Source: Raphanus sativus (taxonomy: Eukaryota; Streptophyta; Magnoliopsida; Brassicales; Brassicaceae). Taken from it: a stretch of 64,000 nt of DNA. Both the position numbers and the translations under genes were made by a program. The notes under the pieces are model-generated. The model was not told the DNA's origin. It worked only from the letters and a program-made list of their open reading frames with translations, and did not search any database. Shown here piece by piece: positions 48,001 to 59,247 of the stretch. Every line of letters begins with the position of its first letter. Within the stretch, counting starts at the first letter, position 1. The stretch is taken from the NCBI RefSeq assembly GCF_000801105.2, contig NC_079515.1, forward strand, positions 7,440,001 through 7,504,000, given 5' to 3'.

Positions 48001-49680
48001 TTTGCGGTTATAGTATTTTGTAATCGCTGCTTTGTAATCAGTGTACACGTTGTTTTTCAAACCAATGTACATGTCGAGTCAATATTGTGTACACGTGGAC
48101 AGTCAATCACCGTGTACATCATGTTCATATAAATGTTAATAAATTTTATACGCTACTCCAACAACAAAACTTTGTTCATCTTTGTTTGTACACAGCTTCT
48201 CAATATTAACTTTTAATTTGCATGTACACCAAAACTTATTTGTACAACTTTGTAGTGTACGTGTGTACACCGATAAATATTCATATGAATGTTCGCATGC
48301 ATTCTTTCTAATGAAACAATAATGTATTTTTACACATGTACACAATATGTGTTGTACATTTGCTTATTTGTACATATGTGTGCTTAGAATGCCTACATTA
48401 CTTGTTCATACTTTGTTGTCCATATGTACATCTTTAATAATATCCACACATTTTATCAAACACTTAACATGTATTTTTCTCTACAATTATTGAACAAACA
48501 ACATATGTTTCTTTGACTGAGATTACATAGAGAAAACTAATAATTGCAGAAAAACATAGAAAACAAGACAGAAGAATAACAAAATAAAACTACAAATGTG
48601 TCTTTTCTTAATCAGGCCCATCATGTAGTCGAGCTTCCTGTCCATTATTTCATTGTTCCAATCCCACCCAACGACTTCAGATTCACCAGTCTCCATCGTT
48701 TGCTGCACACTCACCTGATATACACAAAAAAAAAACACATACTTAATCAACAATCACCTAAGGTCAGAAACCCTACTAGGTGACAAACTCCATATCAAGA
48801 AGCGCTACACCATATATATCTCAGGTTCGGTACAACTGACCTAAACCCAAAACATGAAAAACGATAAATAAGAACTCACCTTCGGCATTCTTCTTCCTCG
48901 GTCATTTTTGTCTCGTCGTCATCTCCATAGTCAACAAATCTGTCATCAAAATAAAAGCTCTCGACGAGGATAGGAGGTTTCACCGTCAAAGAAAAGAAAA
49001 AAGTCAAAAAATAAACTCAGTTTAATATTTTCTTCGGATCCACCACACAAAATAAGAGAAATTCAAAAGGTAAAAAAAAAACCATAAAAGCAAAAGAAAA
49101 TTGCTAACCAGCCCAACTAGCATAAAATGTCGTTTTACTCAAATGCCCATCTCTAGTTTTGCTTTTTAGAGAATAATTTGGTATTCAACCACAAGAAAGT
49201 GTCTGTGTAGCACAATGTGCTCTAAAGTGTAATAAAAACACATAAACTGCCTATTTGTGCTAATAACTCTGTATAATTCAAGTAGTTGACAAAACATATT
49301 TACAGACGATAGTAATTTTAAAGCATGCCCACCTTATTCAGTGCAACAATAACCGGTCAAACCGAATGTGACATTTTATCATTGTTAAGATTAACAGTTA
49401 TGATATTGCATGTGATACTACTTATTTGTAAGAAAGGTATCTATTTCATCCACATCTTCATTTTATTCACAAAAATAATATTCCCCAAGACTATAATTTA
49501 AGTAGCTACAAATTTGAATTCATTGGAAGTATTCTAATTTTTTTTTTATTCTAATTTTTTTTTGACTAAAAAAGTACTTTAGTTTCCAAAAATATTTTTA
49601 ATAATTAGTTCGAGACTTTATAAAATTATAAATGGTTTGGTGTTTAATATATTTAATATTAATTTACTGAAAACGAACCT
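45061..49680. other. Long gene-free interval
   Basis: AT-rich DNA without a recognisable gene. 45061-45285 is shared with the upstream region of the second GT61 copy (53585-53820). From about 45285 to 49625 there is no counterpart in the second copy, so this 4.3-kb piece was inserted in copy 1 or deleted from copy 2. It includes a GTACA-rich tract (47590-48440) and a minus-strand island (49150-48520) with weak coding character (for example ETGESEVVGWDWNNEIMDRK near 48690) that I cannot assign. Confidence 0.55.
47590..48440. repeat. GTACA-rich irregular repeat tract
   Basis: Around twenty occurrences of GTACA, many within GTACACGTG, ATGTACATG or TGTGTACAC, are scattered irregularly (every 20-60 bp) in AT-rich DNA. 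There is no fixed period. Because GTAC is palindromic, the motif reads on both strands. Nature unknown. Confidence 0.6.
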
Positions 49681-50090
49681 AAAGAGAAGAATCGTGGGGA
49701 GCATTATTAAGCTTCTTACTAAGACTTGTTCTTCTACAAACAACTTCATGCCCTCCAAATCCTTACTCTCCAATGCCGACAATACCCGGACTTATTAATT
49801 AATAAAATCTTGTCCTTTTAATAATACACTAATTTTACTTATAATTTATTTTGATCTTCAACACGTAAAACTTCTGTTCGCGATCCTTTCTTAAGATCCC
49901 GACATTCACATAAGCAATCATTGAACACGAGAAGCATTGTCGTAGAACGGCTTCTTATATACTTTGTACAATCCTCTCCCTCTCTCATCATCATTCACAT
50001 ATCTCTACATTTGTTAGTAAACCCTATTTCTAGAGTTTCCTTGCTGCACAAGAATATAAAAAGTTTTGGGTAACTCGAGAGACAAGAAAA
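49681..50090 (+). promoter_or_regulatory. 5' region of GT61 copy 1, duplicated upstream of copy 2
   Basis: The segment from AGAATCGTGGGGAGCATTA (49686) to the start codon is repeated at about 53890-54348, sharing AACTTCATGCCCTCCAAATC, TCTTCAACACGTARAACTTC and GCACAAGAR AATAAAAAGTTTTG. A TTATATAC element near 49954 is a TATA candidate. Confidence 0.6.
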
Positions 50091-51734
50091 ATGACAGAGA
50101 AGGATCTTCTTTACGATGCAATACTTGCTCGTAGCTTTAGCAAAAAGCAACAGAAAAGACTGGGCTATGGAGCTTTCATTGCGTGTCTTTTCTTCGTCTT
50201 CACTCTATGCACCGTCTTTAAACCTTGTCTTAGCCCATTACCAGCAGGTACGTCCATCACATCTCTTTATATAAAAACGTAGAGACAATAACTAACTAAC
50301 GTTTATCTTCTTTTTCTTGCTTTCTTCAGTGGAATTGCAATTATCAGTGGACGCTGGTCTCAGGATGCTGAGAGTAACAGAAAAGCAGAAACCGCAAGCG
50401 TTGAGTATTACTACACCCACTTCAATCTCCAAAGAACAAGCTATTTCAGGTTCACATTCTAAACCATTCTATTTGTTTTTAGTAGTTTTAATCAATTTCT
50501 ACACAAGTTCTATAATTCTGAATATGTGTTTTTTTTTTCTTTTGGTGAATTTTCAGACGGTAACAAAATGGAGGAAACGGTAAAATGTAAAAAGCAATCA
50601 AGAACAGAGGTATGCGAATTAAACGGCGACGTAAGAGTCCACGGTAAATCCGCGACGATTCTCGCCGCGATCACGTCTGCGTTTTCGGGAAATACCACGT
50701 GGCATATGAGACCTTACGCGAGAAAAAGAGACCCTGGCGCCATGAACAGCGTTAGAGAATGGACGGTGAAATTGGATAAAAACGACGAGCGTTTAGAGAA
50801 CGCTAATTTCTCGCGTTGCGTTAGGAACCACAGCGTTCCGGCGATGGTTTTCTCTCTGGGAGGCTACTCGATGAACAACTTCCACGCTTTCGCCGACATC
50901 GTGGTTCCTCTATTCACGACGGCGCGTAGATTCAACGGAGAAGTTCAGTTCCTCGTGACGAACAAGAATCAACCGTGGATCAACAAATTCAAGGAGATAC
51001 TGAGGAGTCTCTCGAACTACGATCTGATCCACATCGACGACGAAGACGAAACGCACTGTTTCACAACCGTCATCGTCGGCCTCAACATCCATCCGGAGTA
51101 CTTCAAAGAGCTGACGATCGATTCTTCGTTCTCCGAGTACTCCATGTCCGATTTCCGGAGATTCCTTAGAGACGCGTACTCGCTGAGAAACGCCGCCGTG
51201 GATCTGCGGCGGCGGCGGAGGCCTCGGATCATGATCCTGTCGAGAGCCGGATCGCGAGCGTTCACGAACACCGACGAGATCGCGAACGCGGCGGGAGAGA
51301 TCGGATTCGAAGTCGTGGTGGCGGAGGCGAACAGAGGCCTGGCGAGGTTCGCGGAGACGGTGAACTCGTGCGACGTGATGCTCGGCGTTCACGGCGCGGG
51401 GCTTACGAATATGGTGTTCTTGCCGGAGAACGCGGTGGTGATCCAGATTCTTCCGATCGGTGGATTCGAGTGGCTGGCGGATACGGATTTCGGGAGGCCG
51501 GCGAAGGGGATGGATCTGAGGTATTTGGAGTACAAGATCACGGCGGAGGAGAGCTCGCTTCTGCGGAAGCACGGACGCGATCACGAGATCGTTAGAGATC
51601 CATCGGCGGTTGCGAAACGCGGGTGGATGGCATTCAAGTCGACCTATTTGGTACAGAACGTGACCGTTGATATAAACCGGTTCAAGCCGGTTCTTGCCAA
51701 AGCTTTTGAGTTATTGCAGAAACCGACGATGTAA
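50091..51734 (+). CDS. Glycosyltransferase family 61 protein, copy 1
   Basis: Exons 50091-50247, 50330-50449 and 50557-51734 give 484 residues. It is a type II Golgi membrane protein by its layout: short cytosolic N-terminus, one membrane helix ([18 protein letters not shown], residues ~26-43), a short stem and a lumenal DUF563 domain. The domain starts with the conserved [21 protein letters not shown] and has the family signature [20 protein letters not shown] near residue 375. GT61 members transfer pentoses or other sugars to xylan side chains or glycoproteins; the acceptor here is unknown. It corresponds by position to At3g18170/At3g18180. Compared with copy 2, exon 2 is 168 nt shorter, removing 56 residues of stem. 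Exon 3 is GC-rich at third positions. Confidence 0.92.
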
Positions 51735-52918
51735 AATTAATAGTTTACTGCATTCGTATACTGTAAATTCTTATAGCCGGGTCGGAAGGCTAATTTAAAA
51801 TTTTATCATATATACAACTGCCATTTCATGAATTGAGTAACCAAAAGAGAATCAAACTCACAAAAACTATCGTAAATGTTGGTAAGGAGTCTTTACTTGC
51901 ACTAAACAAGCTATAATACTTGCACTAAACAAGTTAAGGAAACTCAGAAACAGTGGCTACAGAAAAGAGCCGCACGAGGCAAAAGAGAAAGACATGAAAA
52001 TGTGCATTCGAGGAAAGAACAACGCGTCCTCGTCTTAGAGCTTTACATGGCTTTAGGGGAAGCAAGTGACACTCTTCTTGATGCTACAGACTCTGTCCAA
52101 AGTTTCAGCAACAGATAATACGTTTTGTTGTTGTTACTACTAACGTAATAATTGATCAGTTTGCTCAAGAAAGATGTTTGTGTTACCATTCAGGTACTTC
52201 AACGGAACATTCTCCATGGATTACAACATTCTTCATGGATTACAACTCTGCAATATTTTGAAATATTTTGAAATTATGTTCAATAAGCTTAATCCTGAGA
52301 TTTACATCAAGATAAAATCAAACAGAAATTGAAAACGAATGTGAAACTTATTTTGCATCACCCGCTTTATTTTACAACCGTCTGAGTATGTTTCAGTCAA
52401 CCGTAGTTCGCTACAGAATAAGTAACGTCCAGGAAAGACGTTTATGAAAGTTTTTGAGTAGAAAGTTTTTGATGATCATTTAAACTTGAAAAGCAGTCTT
52501 AATTATATAAGGCTGGAGGCCGTTTTTCTATTCATATATATTTTTATTTTAAAAGTATTTTTCTACTGATTTTTTTTTATATCAACCTTTTTTTATTATC
52601 GATTTTATGTTTTTTACCGACTACCGTTTATTAAATAGGCTGATAAAAGTTTGTTATTTGATGAGAATGCCAGACTCGTCCCCAACATAAAACAAACAGT
52701 GGTTTTCCTATAAATATCTTTATGTGATTATGATACAATGTAAAAATTCATAAACAAATACTATATTATGAAAGGTAAACGAAAAATCTGGTCATAAAGT
52801 TCCTCATAGTCTTCTCATATTTTTTTTACCAATGATTTCAACTTCAGCCGTTCTCATTGGATAAACGAAACTACAGCAGCCAAATGCTCATATGTGAAAG
52901 ACTGAAAGGTAATTAATT
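51735..52918. other. Intergenic region between GT61 copies
   Basis: No gene recognised. A near-identical pair ACTTGCACTAAACAAG lies at about 51897-51935. A non-AT-rich island at 51950-52120 has no clear frame. From about 52680 to 52918 the sequence matches 43800-43950 and 45061-45110, marking the left part of the second unit of the large tandem duplication. Confidence 0.5.
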
Positions 52919-53584
52919 AGAGCATCTCCAAAAGGATTTTCTATTTTAGAGTTTATAAAAGGAAAAACTCTAAATTTGAAGTTTTAGTGTGTTTTTTTTC
53001 TAAAAAAAAAACTTCAAACTTAATTTTGAAACTATTTGTATTTTACACTATGGTCTCTATATTTGTTATAATTAATATAAATTCATAAAACTTATAAATA
53101 ATTAGCATATGTATAAAAATATCACATTAATATTAATTAATAAAATCTTACAGTAAATATATAAATTATAAATATAAATACATAACTAAATATTAAACTA
53201 CAAGAAAAAGACAGTATATTTTGAAGTTTGCAAAACTTTATATTTGAAGTTTAAAGATGTTTTTAAACTTCAGATTTGAAGTCTGAAGATGTTTTTAAAC
53301 ATTAAAACTTTTTATTTTAAGGTTTATATTTAGTTTTATGTGTAAAACTAAAATTTATGAAAATATATATGAAATATTATAAGATATGATTTTTTTAAGA
53401 TTAAAATGATAAACAACAAAATATCTAAAAATCATAAAATACAATATGTAATTTTAAGAACCAAAATGCAAATAAAAATATAAAATTTCAAATTTGAAGT
53501 TTTGAATAGTGACACTCTATATTTGAAGTTTAACTACTAAAAATTTCAAATTTGAAGTTATAAAATGTCTTTTGCAGATGCTCT
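52919..53584. mobile_element. MITE with AGAGCATCT terminal inverted repeats
   Basis: A 666-bp non-coding element with ends AGAGCATCTCCAAAAG (52919-52934) and CTTTTGCAGATGCTCT (53569-53584), matching as inverted repeats at 15 of 16 bases. The interior repeats AAACTTCAAATTTGAAGTTT-like palindromic motifs. It interrupts a sequence that is continuous at 45105-45115, which confirms insertion. Target duplication is unclear, so the superfamily (hAT-like likely) is a guess. Confidence 0.8.
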
Positions 53585-54348
53585 TCTAGAAGCCTTCAGC
53601 CTTATTTTGTAACGAGAAAATAAAATTACCAGCAGGAAAAAATATTCTCCCTAGGATATTAACCGATGGTTGATTGGTGTTGAAAACAAATTTAACCGAT
53701 GGTTGACATATAATCACAATAAACAAATCATACGGCTGCCGTCTTTGAAGATTGAAAAGAAATGAATTAATATAATTTAATATTAGTGAATTGAGTATTT
53801 TGCATATGTAATCGAAACTCTTTTATATCATGGTTTGGTGTTCATTTTATACTATATATTAATTACATAAACCGAAGCTAATTAAAAATAAGAATCGTGG
53901 GGAGCATACATTAAGCTTCTTACTTAAGACTTCTTCTTCTACTAACAACTTCATGCCCTCCAAATCCTTGCTCTCTCCAATGCCGGCAATCCCCAGATTT
54001 ATTAATTAAGAAAATCCTGTTTTAATAATAAACCGAACTTTAAAAAAAATATTTGATCTTCAACACGTAGAACTTCTGTTCGTGATCCTGTCCTAAGATC
54101 CATTAATTAATATAATCCTGTTTTAATGATAAACTGAACTTTAAAAAATATTTGATCTTCAAATAACAAACTCAACTTTAAAATCATTGAAAACGGGTAG
54201 CATTGTCGCAGAACGAGTTATTATATACTGCTTAACAAACCATTTCCCACATTTATTCATCTCTACATTTCCGAGTAAACCCTGGTTCTAGTGTTTCCTT
54301 GCAGCACAAGAGAATAAAAAGTTTTGCGTAACTTAAGAGACAATAGAA

Positions 54349-56137
54349 ATGAAAGAGAAGGATCTTTTTTACCACACTATACTTGCTCGTAGCTTTAGCA
54401 AAAACGAGCAGAAGAGACTTGGCTATGGAGCTTTCGTTGCCTCTCTTTTCTTCGTGGTCACTCTTTGCACCATCTTTAAATCTTATCTCAGCCCATTACC
54501 AGCCAGTAAGTCCCTTTACAACGCTTTCAAAGCCCCAGAGAACGCAGAAACAACAACTAACTAAGGTTTTTTCTTCTTTCTTCAGTGCGTATGCAATTAT
54601 CAGTGGACACTGGTCTAAGGATGCTGAGAGTAACAGAAACGCATAAACCGCAAGCGTTTAACAGCAACTACACAACATCTGGAACTTCTGAGAGTCTCAT
54701 TATCCCGACGACTCAAAATAACATTACATCAAATGCAACAAATACGCAGAGCTTAACCAGTTCTGAAGATGACAAGCTTAGTGTTTGCAGCGACACAAGC
54801 TTGCCCAAGAATCATCTTGATTCGTTTAACTGTACTACACCCACTTCAATCTCCAATGAACAATCTGTTGCAGGTTCACATTCTTAATTTTTGTCTTTGT
54901 TTTTAATCGTTTTAATTAATTTCTACATATTTTCATGATTATGAATATGTTTTATTCTTTTGGTGAACTTCCAGACGGTGATAAAATCGAGATAAAATGT
55001 AAAAAGCAATCAAGAACAGAGATATGCGAATTAAACGGCGACGTAAGGGTCCACGGTAAATCCGCAACGATTATTGCGGCGATCACGTCTGCGTTTGCGG
55101 GGAATACCACGTGGCAAATGAGACCTTACGCGCGAAAAGGTGACCTTGTGGCTATGAACCGCGTTAGGGAATGGACGGTGAAATTAACACAAAACGCCGA
55201 TCAGTTAGAGAACGCCAATTTTTCATCGCGTTGCGTTACGAATCACAGCGTTCCGGCGATGGTTTTCTCTCTGGGAGGTTACTCGATGAACAACTTCCAC
55301 GACTACACAGACATCGTGGTTCCTCTTTTCACGACGGCGCGTAGATTCAATGGAGAAGTTCAGTTCCTCGTGACGAACAAGAATCAACCGTGGATCAACA
55401 AATTCAAGGAGATACTGAGGAGTCTCTCGAACTACGAACTGATTTACATCGACGGAGAAGATGAAACGCACTGTTTCACCACCGTCGTCGTCGGTCTCAA
55501 CCGCCATCAAGAGTACTTCAAAGAGCTGACGATCGATCCTTTTTCTTCCAAGTATTCCATGTCCGATTTCCTGAGGTTCCTAAGAGACACATACTCGCTG
55601 AGAAACGCCGCCGTGAGTCTGCGGCGGAAGCCACGGATCCTGATTTTGTCGAGAGCCAGATCGCGAGCGTTCACGAACACCGACGAGATCGCGAACGCGG
55701 CAGGAGAAATCGGATTCGAAGTCGTGGTGGCGGAAGCGAACACAGGCGTCGCGAGGTTCGCGAAGACGGTGAACTCGTGCGACGTGATGCTCGGCGTTCA
55801 CGGCGCGGGGCTTACGAATATGGTGTTCCTGCCGGAGAACGCGGTGGTGATTCAGATTCTTCCGATCGGTGGATTCGAGTGGCTGGCGGATACGTATTTC
55901 GGGAGGCCGGCGAAGGGGATGGATCTGAGGTATTTGGAGTACAAGATCAAGGCGGAGGAGAGCTCGCTGATGCAGCAGTACGGTCGCGATCACGAGGTCG
56001 TTAGAGATCCATCGGCGGTTGCGAAACGCGGGTGGAATGCGTTCAAGTCGGCCTATTTGGTAGGGCAGAACGTGACCGTTGATATAAACCGGTTCATACC
56101 GGTTCTTGCTAAAGCTTTTGAGTTATCGCAGAGGTAG
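54349..56137 (+). CDS. Glycosyltransferase family 61 protein, copy 2
   Basis: Exons 54349-54505, 54586-54873 and 54975-56137 give 535 residues. It is a tandem paralogue of the gene at 50091-51734 with identical intron positions and phases. N-terminal membrane anchor ([18 protein letters not shown]), then a Ser/Thr/Asn-rich stem encoded by the long exon 2 (with several NxT/S sequons such as NNIT and NAT), then the DUF563 catalytic domain with [20 protein letters not shown]. Golgi lumenal transferase by family; acceptor unknown. Exon 3 is much more similar to copy 1 than flanking introns, with long stretches identical at the nucleotide level, which fits recent duplication or gene conversion. 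Frame intact to TAG at 56135-56137. Confidence 0.92.
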
Positions 56138-56599
56138 TTGGTACAGAATAAATACTTTACTTGTAGTCGGATCGGAATAATTATCTTGTAAACATTTAAA
56201 TTAAAATTTATCGATCTGATGTTCACTACTTCACTGTATGGTAAAACAACAGATCAAAACTTCAGAATCAAAGGAGATTTCTCACTTCATTACAAGACCT
56301 TAACAAAGATATACCTATACAGTCCCATTTTTGATGCAATTCCTGATATTTTATGAAAACCATCCCAAGTCTCAATCTCAGACACAATCTCTTTTTCATG
56401 CTTCGATATGAGAAACGCAGTAAACCTTAAACTCCACAGGTTCATCTCACAAGCCGGCTGTGAATCACACAAAAAGTAAGCACTAAGCGAAGTAGAACAC
56501 TAATATCAATGTCAAAAGTCTGATTCCCTGCTATAGAAGTCAAGTCACCATTGGTTGCGAGTCAGAGTCGGCCTGATAAGTAAATTGGAAACTCGGAGA

Positions 56600-56794
56600 T
56601 CTATAATGGGCCTTTTGGGCTTAATACAGTTTATACACAACAGGCCCGTTACTAACAAAGAATAGATTAGTTCGTGCAACCAAAGAGTACCCGTAAACCC
56701 TAGAGCGTCTCTTTCCACTGTACACAACTGATCTAACTCATTTTCCCTTTTAGAGATCAAATCAAATCTCGAGCTCTCTCCTCTGTAGTCTACA
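56600..56794 (+). promoter_or_regulatory. CCT4 promoter with site II-type and telo-box motifs
   Basis: TGGGCC at 56607-56612, GGCCCG near 56644 and the telo-box AAACCCTAG at 56695-56703 precede the start codon at 56795. This is the same motif combination as upstream of RACK1 and fits a growth-linked housekeeping gene. Motif-based inference. Confidence 0.55.
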
Positions 56795-58399
56795 ATGGCG
56801 ACGGCACCCATGGCATCGAGACCCCGCGCATCCAAAACCGAATCCTTCGTAGACAACAAACGGAAAGAAGACATCCGCTCCGCCAACATCAACGCCGGCC
56901 GCGCCGTCGCGGACGCCGTCCGCACGAGCCTCGGCCCCAAGGGGATGGACAAGATGATCTCCACCGCGAGCGGCGAGGTCATCATCACCAACGACGGAGC
57001 CACGATCCTCAACAAGATGGACGTCCTCCAGCCGGCCGCGAAGATGATGGTCGAGCTCTCCAAATCGCAGGACTCGGCCGCCGGAGACGGGACCACGACG
57101 GTCGTCGTACTCGCCGGAGCCTTGCTCAGGGTGTGCCAGACGCTTCTAGGCTCCGGGATCCACCCTACCGTGATCTCCGACGCGCTTCACAAGTCCTGCG
57201 GGAAGTCCGTTGATATCCTAACCGCCATGGCTGTCCCCGTGGAGCTAACTGACAGAGACTCGCTCGTTAAATCGGCGAGCACGTCGTTGAACAGTAAGGT
57301 TGTTAGTCAGTACTCTACTCTGCTCGCTCCGTTGGCTGTAGATGCGGTTTTATCTGTGATAGATCCGGAGAAGCCGGAGATTGTTGATCTGCGTGATGTC
57401 AAGATTGTTAAGAAGCTTGGTGGGACTGTTGACGATACGCACACTGTTAACGGTTTGGTGTTTGATAAGAAGGTGAGCCATGCTGCAGGTGGACCTACGA
57501 GGATGGAGAATGCGAAGATCGCTGTGATTCAGTTCCAGATCTCGCCTCCCAAGACTGATATCGAGCAGAGTATTGTTGTCTCTGATTATACTCAGATGGA
57601 TAGGATCTTGAAGGAAGAGAGGAACTACATCTTGGGGATGATTAAGAAGATCAAGGCGACTGGTTGCAATGTGTTGCTGATCCAGAAGAGTATTTTGAGA
57701 GATGCCGTGACTGATCTGTCGCTTCACTATTTGGCTAAGGCGAAGATCATGGTGATTAAGGATGTGGAGAGGGATGAGATTGAGTTCGTGACGAAGACGT
57801 TGAACTGCTTGCCGATTTCTAACATTGAGCATTTTAGGGCTGAGAAGCTTGGTTTTGCTGATCTCGTTGAAGAAGCGTCGCTTGGAGATGGGAAGATTTT
57901 GAAGATCACTGGGATTAAAGACATGGGGAGAACCACCTCTGTTCTCGTCCGTGGCTCTAACCAGCTTGTTCTTGACGAAGCCGAGAGGAGTCTGCACGAT
58001 GCGTTGTGTGTTGTCAGGTGTTTGGTGAGCAAGAGGTTTTTGATTGCGGGAGGTGGTGCGCCGGAGATTGAGCTCTCGAGGCAGCTAGGTGCTTGGGCTA
58101 AGGTGCTCCATGGGATGGAGGGTTACTGCGTGAAGTCTTTCGCTGAAGCTCTGGAGGTTATTCCTTACACGCTGGCTGAGAATGCAGGTCTGAATCCTAT
58201 TGCAATTGTGACTGAGCTCAGGAACAAGCATGCTCAAGGGGAAATCAACTCTGGGATCAATGTGAGGAAAGGGCAGATCACTAATATCTTGGAGGAGAAC
58301 GTGGTGCAGCCTCTGCTTGTGAGCACCAGCGCAATCACTCTCGCAACTGAATGCGTAAGGATGATTTTGAAGATTGATGACATCGTTACTGTGAGATAG
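56795..58399 (+). CDS. CCT4: T-complex protein 1 subunit delta (CCT4)
   Basis: Single uninterrupted frame of 534 residues, close to the usual 530-540 of CCT delta; the plant gene is also intronless. The TRiC/CCT chaperonin folds actin, tubulin and other proteins in the cytosol. Group II chaperonin ATPase motifs are present: [11 protein letters not shown] (residues ~44-54), TNDGATIL (~65-72), [12 protein letters not shown] (97-108) and, near the end, [14 protein letters not shown]. Delta-specific identity rests on recalled similarity and on synteny with At3g18190. The first 400 bp use mostly C/G-ending codons, and this fades toward the 3' end. Confidence 0.97.
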   Translation: MATAPMASRPRASKTESFVDNKRKEDIRSANINAGRAVADAVRTSLGPKGMDKMISTASGEVIITNDGATILNKMDVLQPAAKMMVELSKSQDSAAGDGTTTVVVLAGALLRVCQTLLGSGIHPTVISDALHKSCGKSVDILTAMAVPVELTDRDSLVKSASTSLNSKVVSQYSTLLAPLAVDAVLSVIDPEKPEIVDLRDVKIVKKLGGTVDDTHTVNGLVFDKKVSHAAGGPTRMENAKIAVIQFQISPPKTDIEQSIVVSDYTQMDRILKEERNYILGMIKKIKATGCNVLLIQKSILRDAVTDLSLHYLAKAKIMVIKDVERDEIEFVTKTLNCLPISNIEHFRAEKLGFADLVEEASLGDGKILKITGIKDMGRTTSVLVRGSNQLVLDEAERSLHDALCVVRCLVSKRFLIAGGGAPEIELSRQLGAWAKVLHGMEGYCVKSFAEALEVIPYTLAENAGLNPIAIVTELRNKHAQGEINSGINVRKGQITNILEENVVQPLLVSTSAITLATECVRMILKIDDIVTVR

Positions 58400-59247
58400 T
58401 GTGGTAGTTTCACTCTAAACGGGTCATCAGTACACTTCTCTTGCTCTATCTATCTAAGCTTTGTTTCCTTTTTGGTGTTTTGATGTTCTTTTTTTTTTGC
58501 AATGGTTGAACTTAGAACCCTCGTTGCTTTCATCATGTTCTATTGCATCTTTTCTTTTTTGTCAGCGTTCTATTGCAGCCTAGTGATCTTCTTGTGGTTT
58601 GTGCTACTTTGTTTCTTTCTAGTGACTTTAAATATCAAGATTTCTCTTTTTGTTTCATATTGATTATGATTTGGGTTATAATGCAAAGTGGTTGAACTAG
58701 AACCAGAACTTCAATTGTGGGACAAAAAGCAGCGTAAGTGGCAATCATAGACGGTTACTTGTGTTTTTAATACAGTACAATCAGAACAACGTGCAAAATA
58801 TCCGTAATAATTTTCTCTATTCAATAGAGACTACAAAGCAACACTGGCTCAAACAAAAACAGCATAATCCATGATTAATGTGGCTCTAGCAATTACTCAC
58901 TAGTAACGAGTACAATCAAATTTGGAGGTTTTTAGACAGCAGCAGAACAAAATAACATTAGAGAACATAAATTCTTTAAAAGGTTCCTTATACTAAAAAC
59001 TAAAAAAAAGTATCAGATAACAATACAACTCCATATGGTAAATTTGAAGTTGAAACTAGATTTCATGTACATAGTTATCAAAGAGTTGATGAAAGATAAA
59101 ACCGAAAGCCATTTACCTTAAAATGATTTCTACATAGGCTCAAGTTTTAAGTCACCATAAAACAAGAGCAATTCTAACAAGGCTTGATCTCAAGTTCTAA
59201 AGTCATCCAATATAAGCTTCTGATTATTATCTTACTAGTTTGTTTCT
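58400..59247. other. Intergenic region between convergent CCT4 and the dioxygenase gene
   Basis: Contains the two 3' UTRs. In Arabidopsis order a UMAMIT/nodulin MtN21 transporter gene (At3g18200) would sit here; I see no trace of one. Confidence 0.55.

Noticed and set aside
50910..51584. 224-codon minus-strand open frame, with a similar one at 55580-55993
   Set aside because: Antisense to the two GT61 exon 3 copies. Its presence in both copies follows from the duplication, not from independent selection.
51950..52140. Possible gene end in a less AT-rich island after GT61 copy 1
   Set aside because: No frame on either strand is open over the island and nothing is recognisable.
57350..57997. 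215-codon minus-strand open frame
   Set aside because: Antisense shadow of CCT4; sequence low in complexity (many His, Leu, Arg) and no domain.
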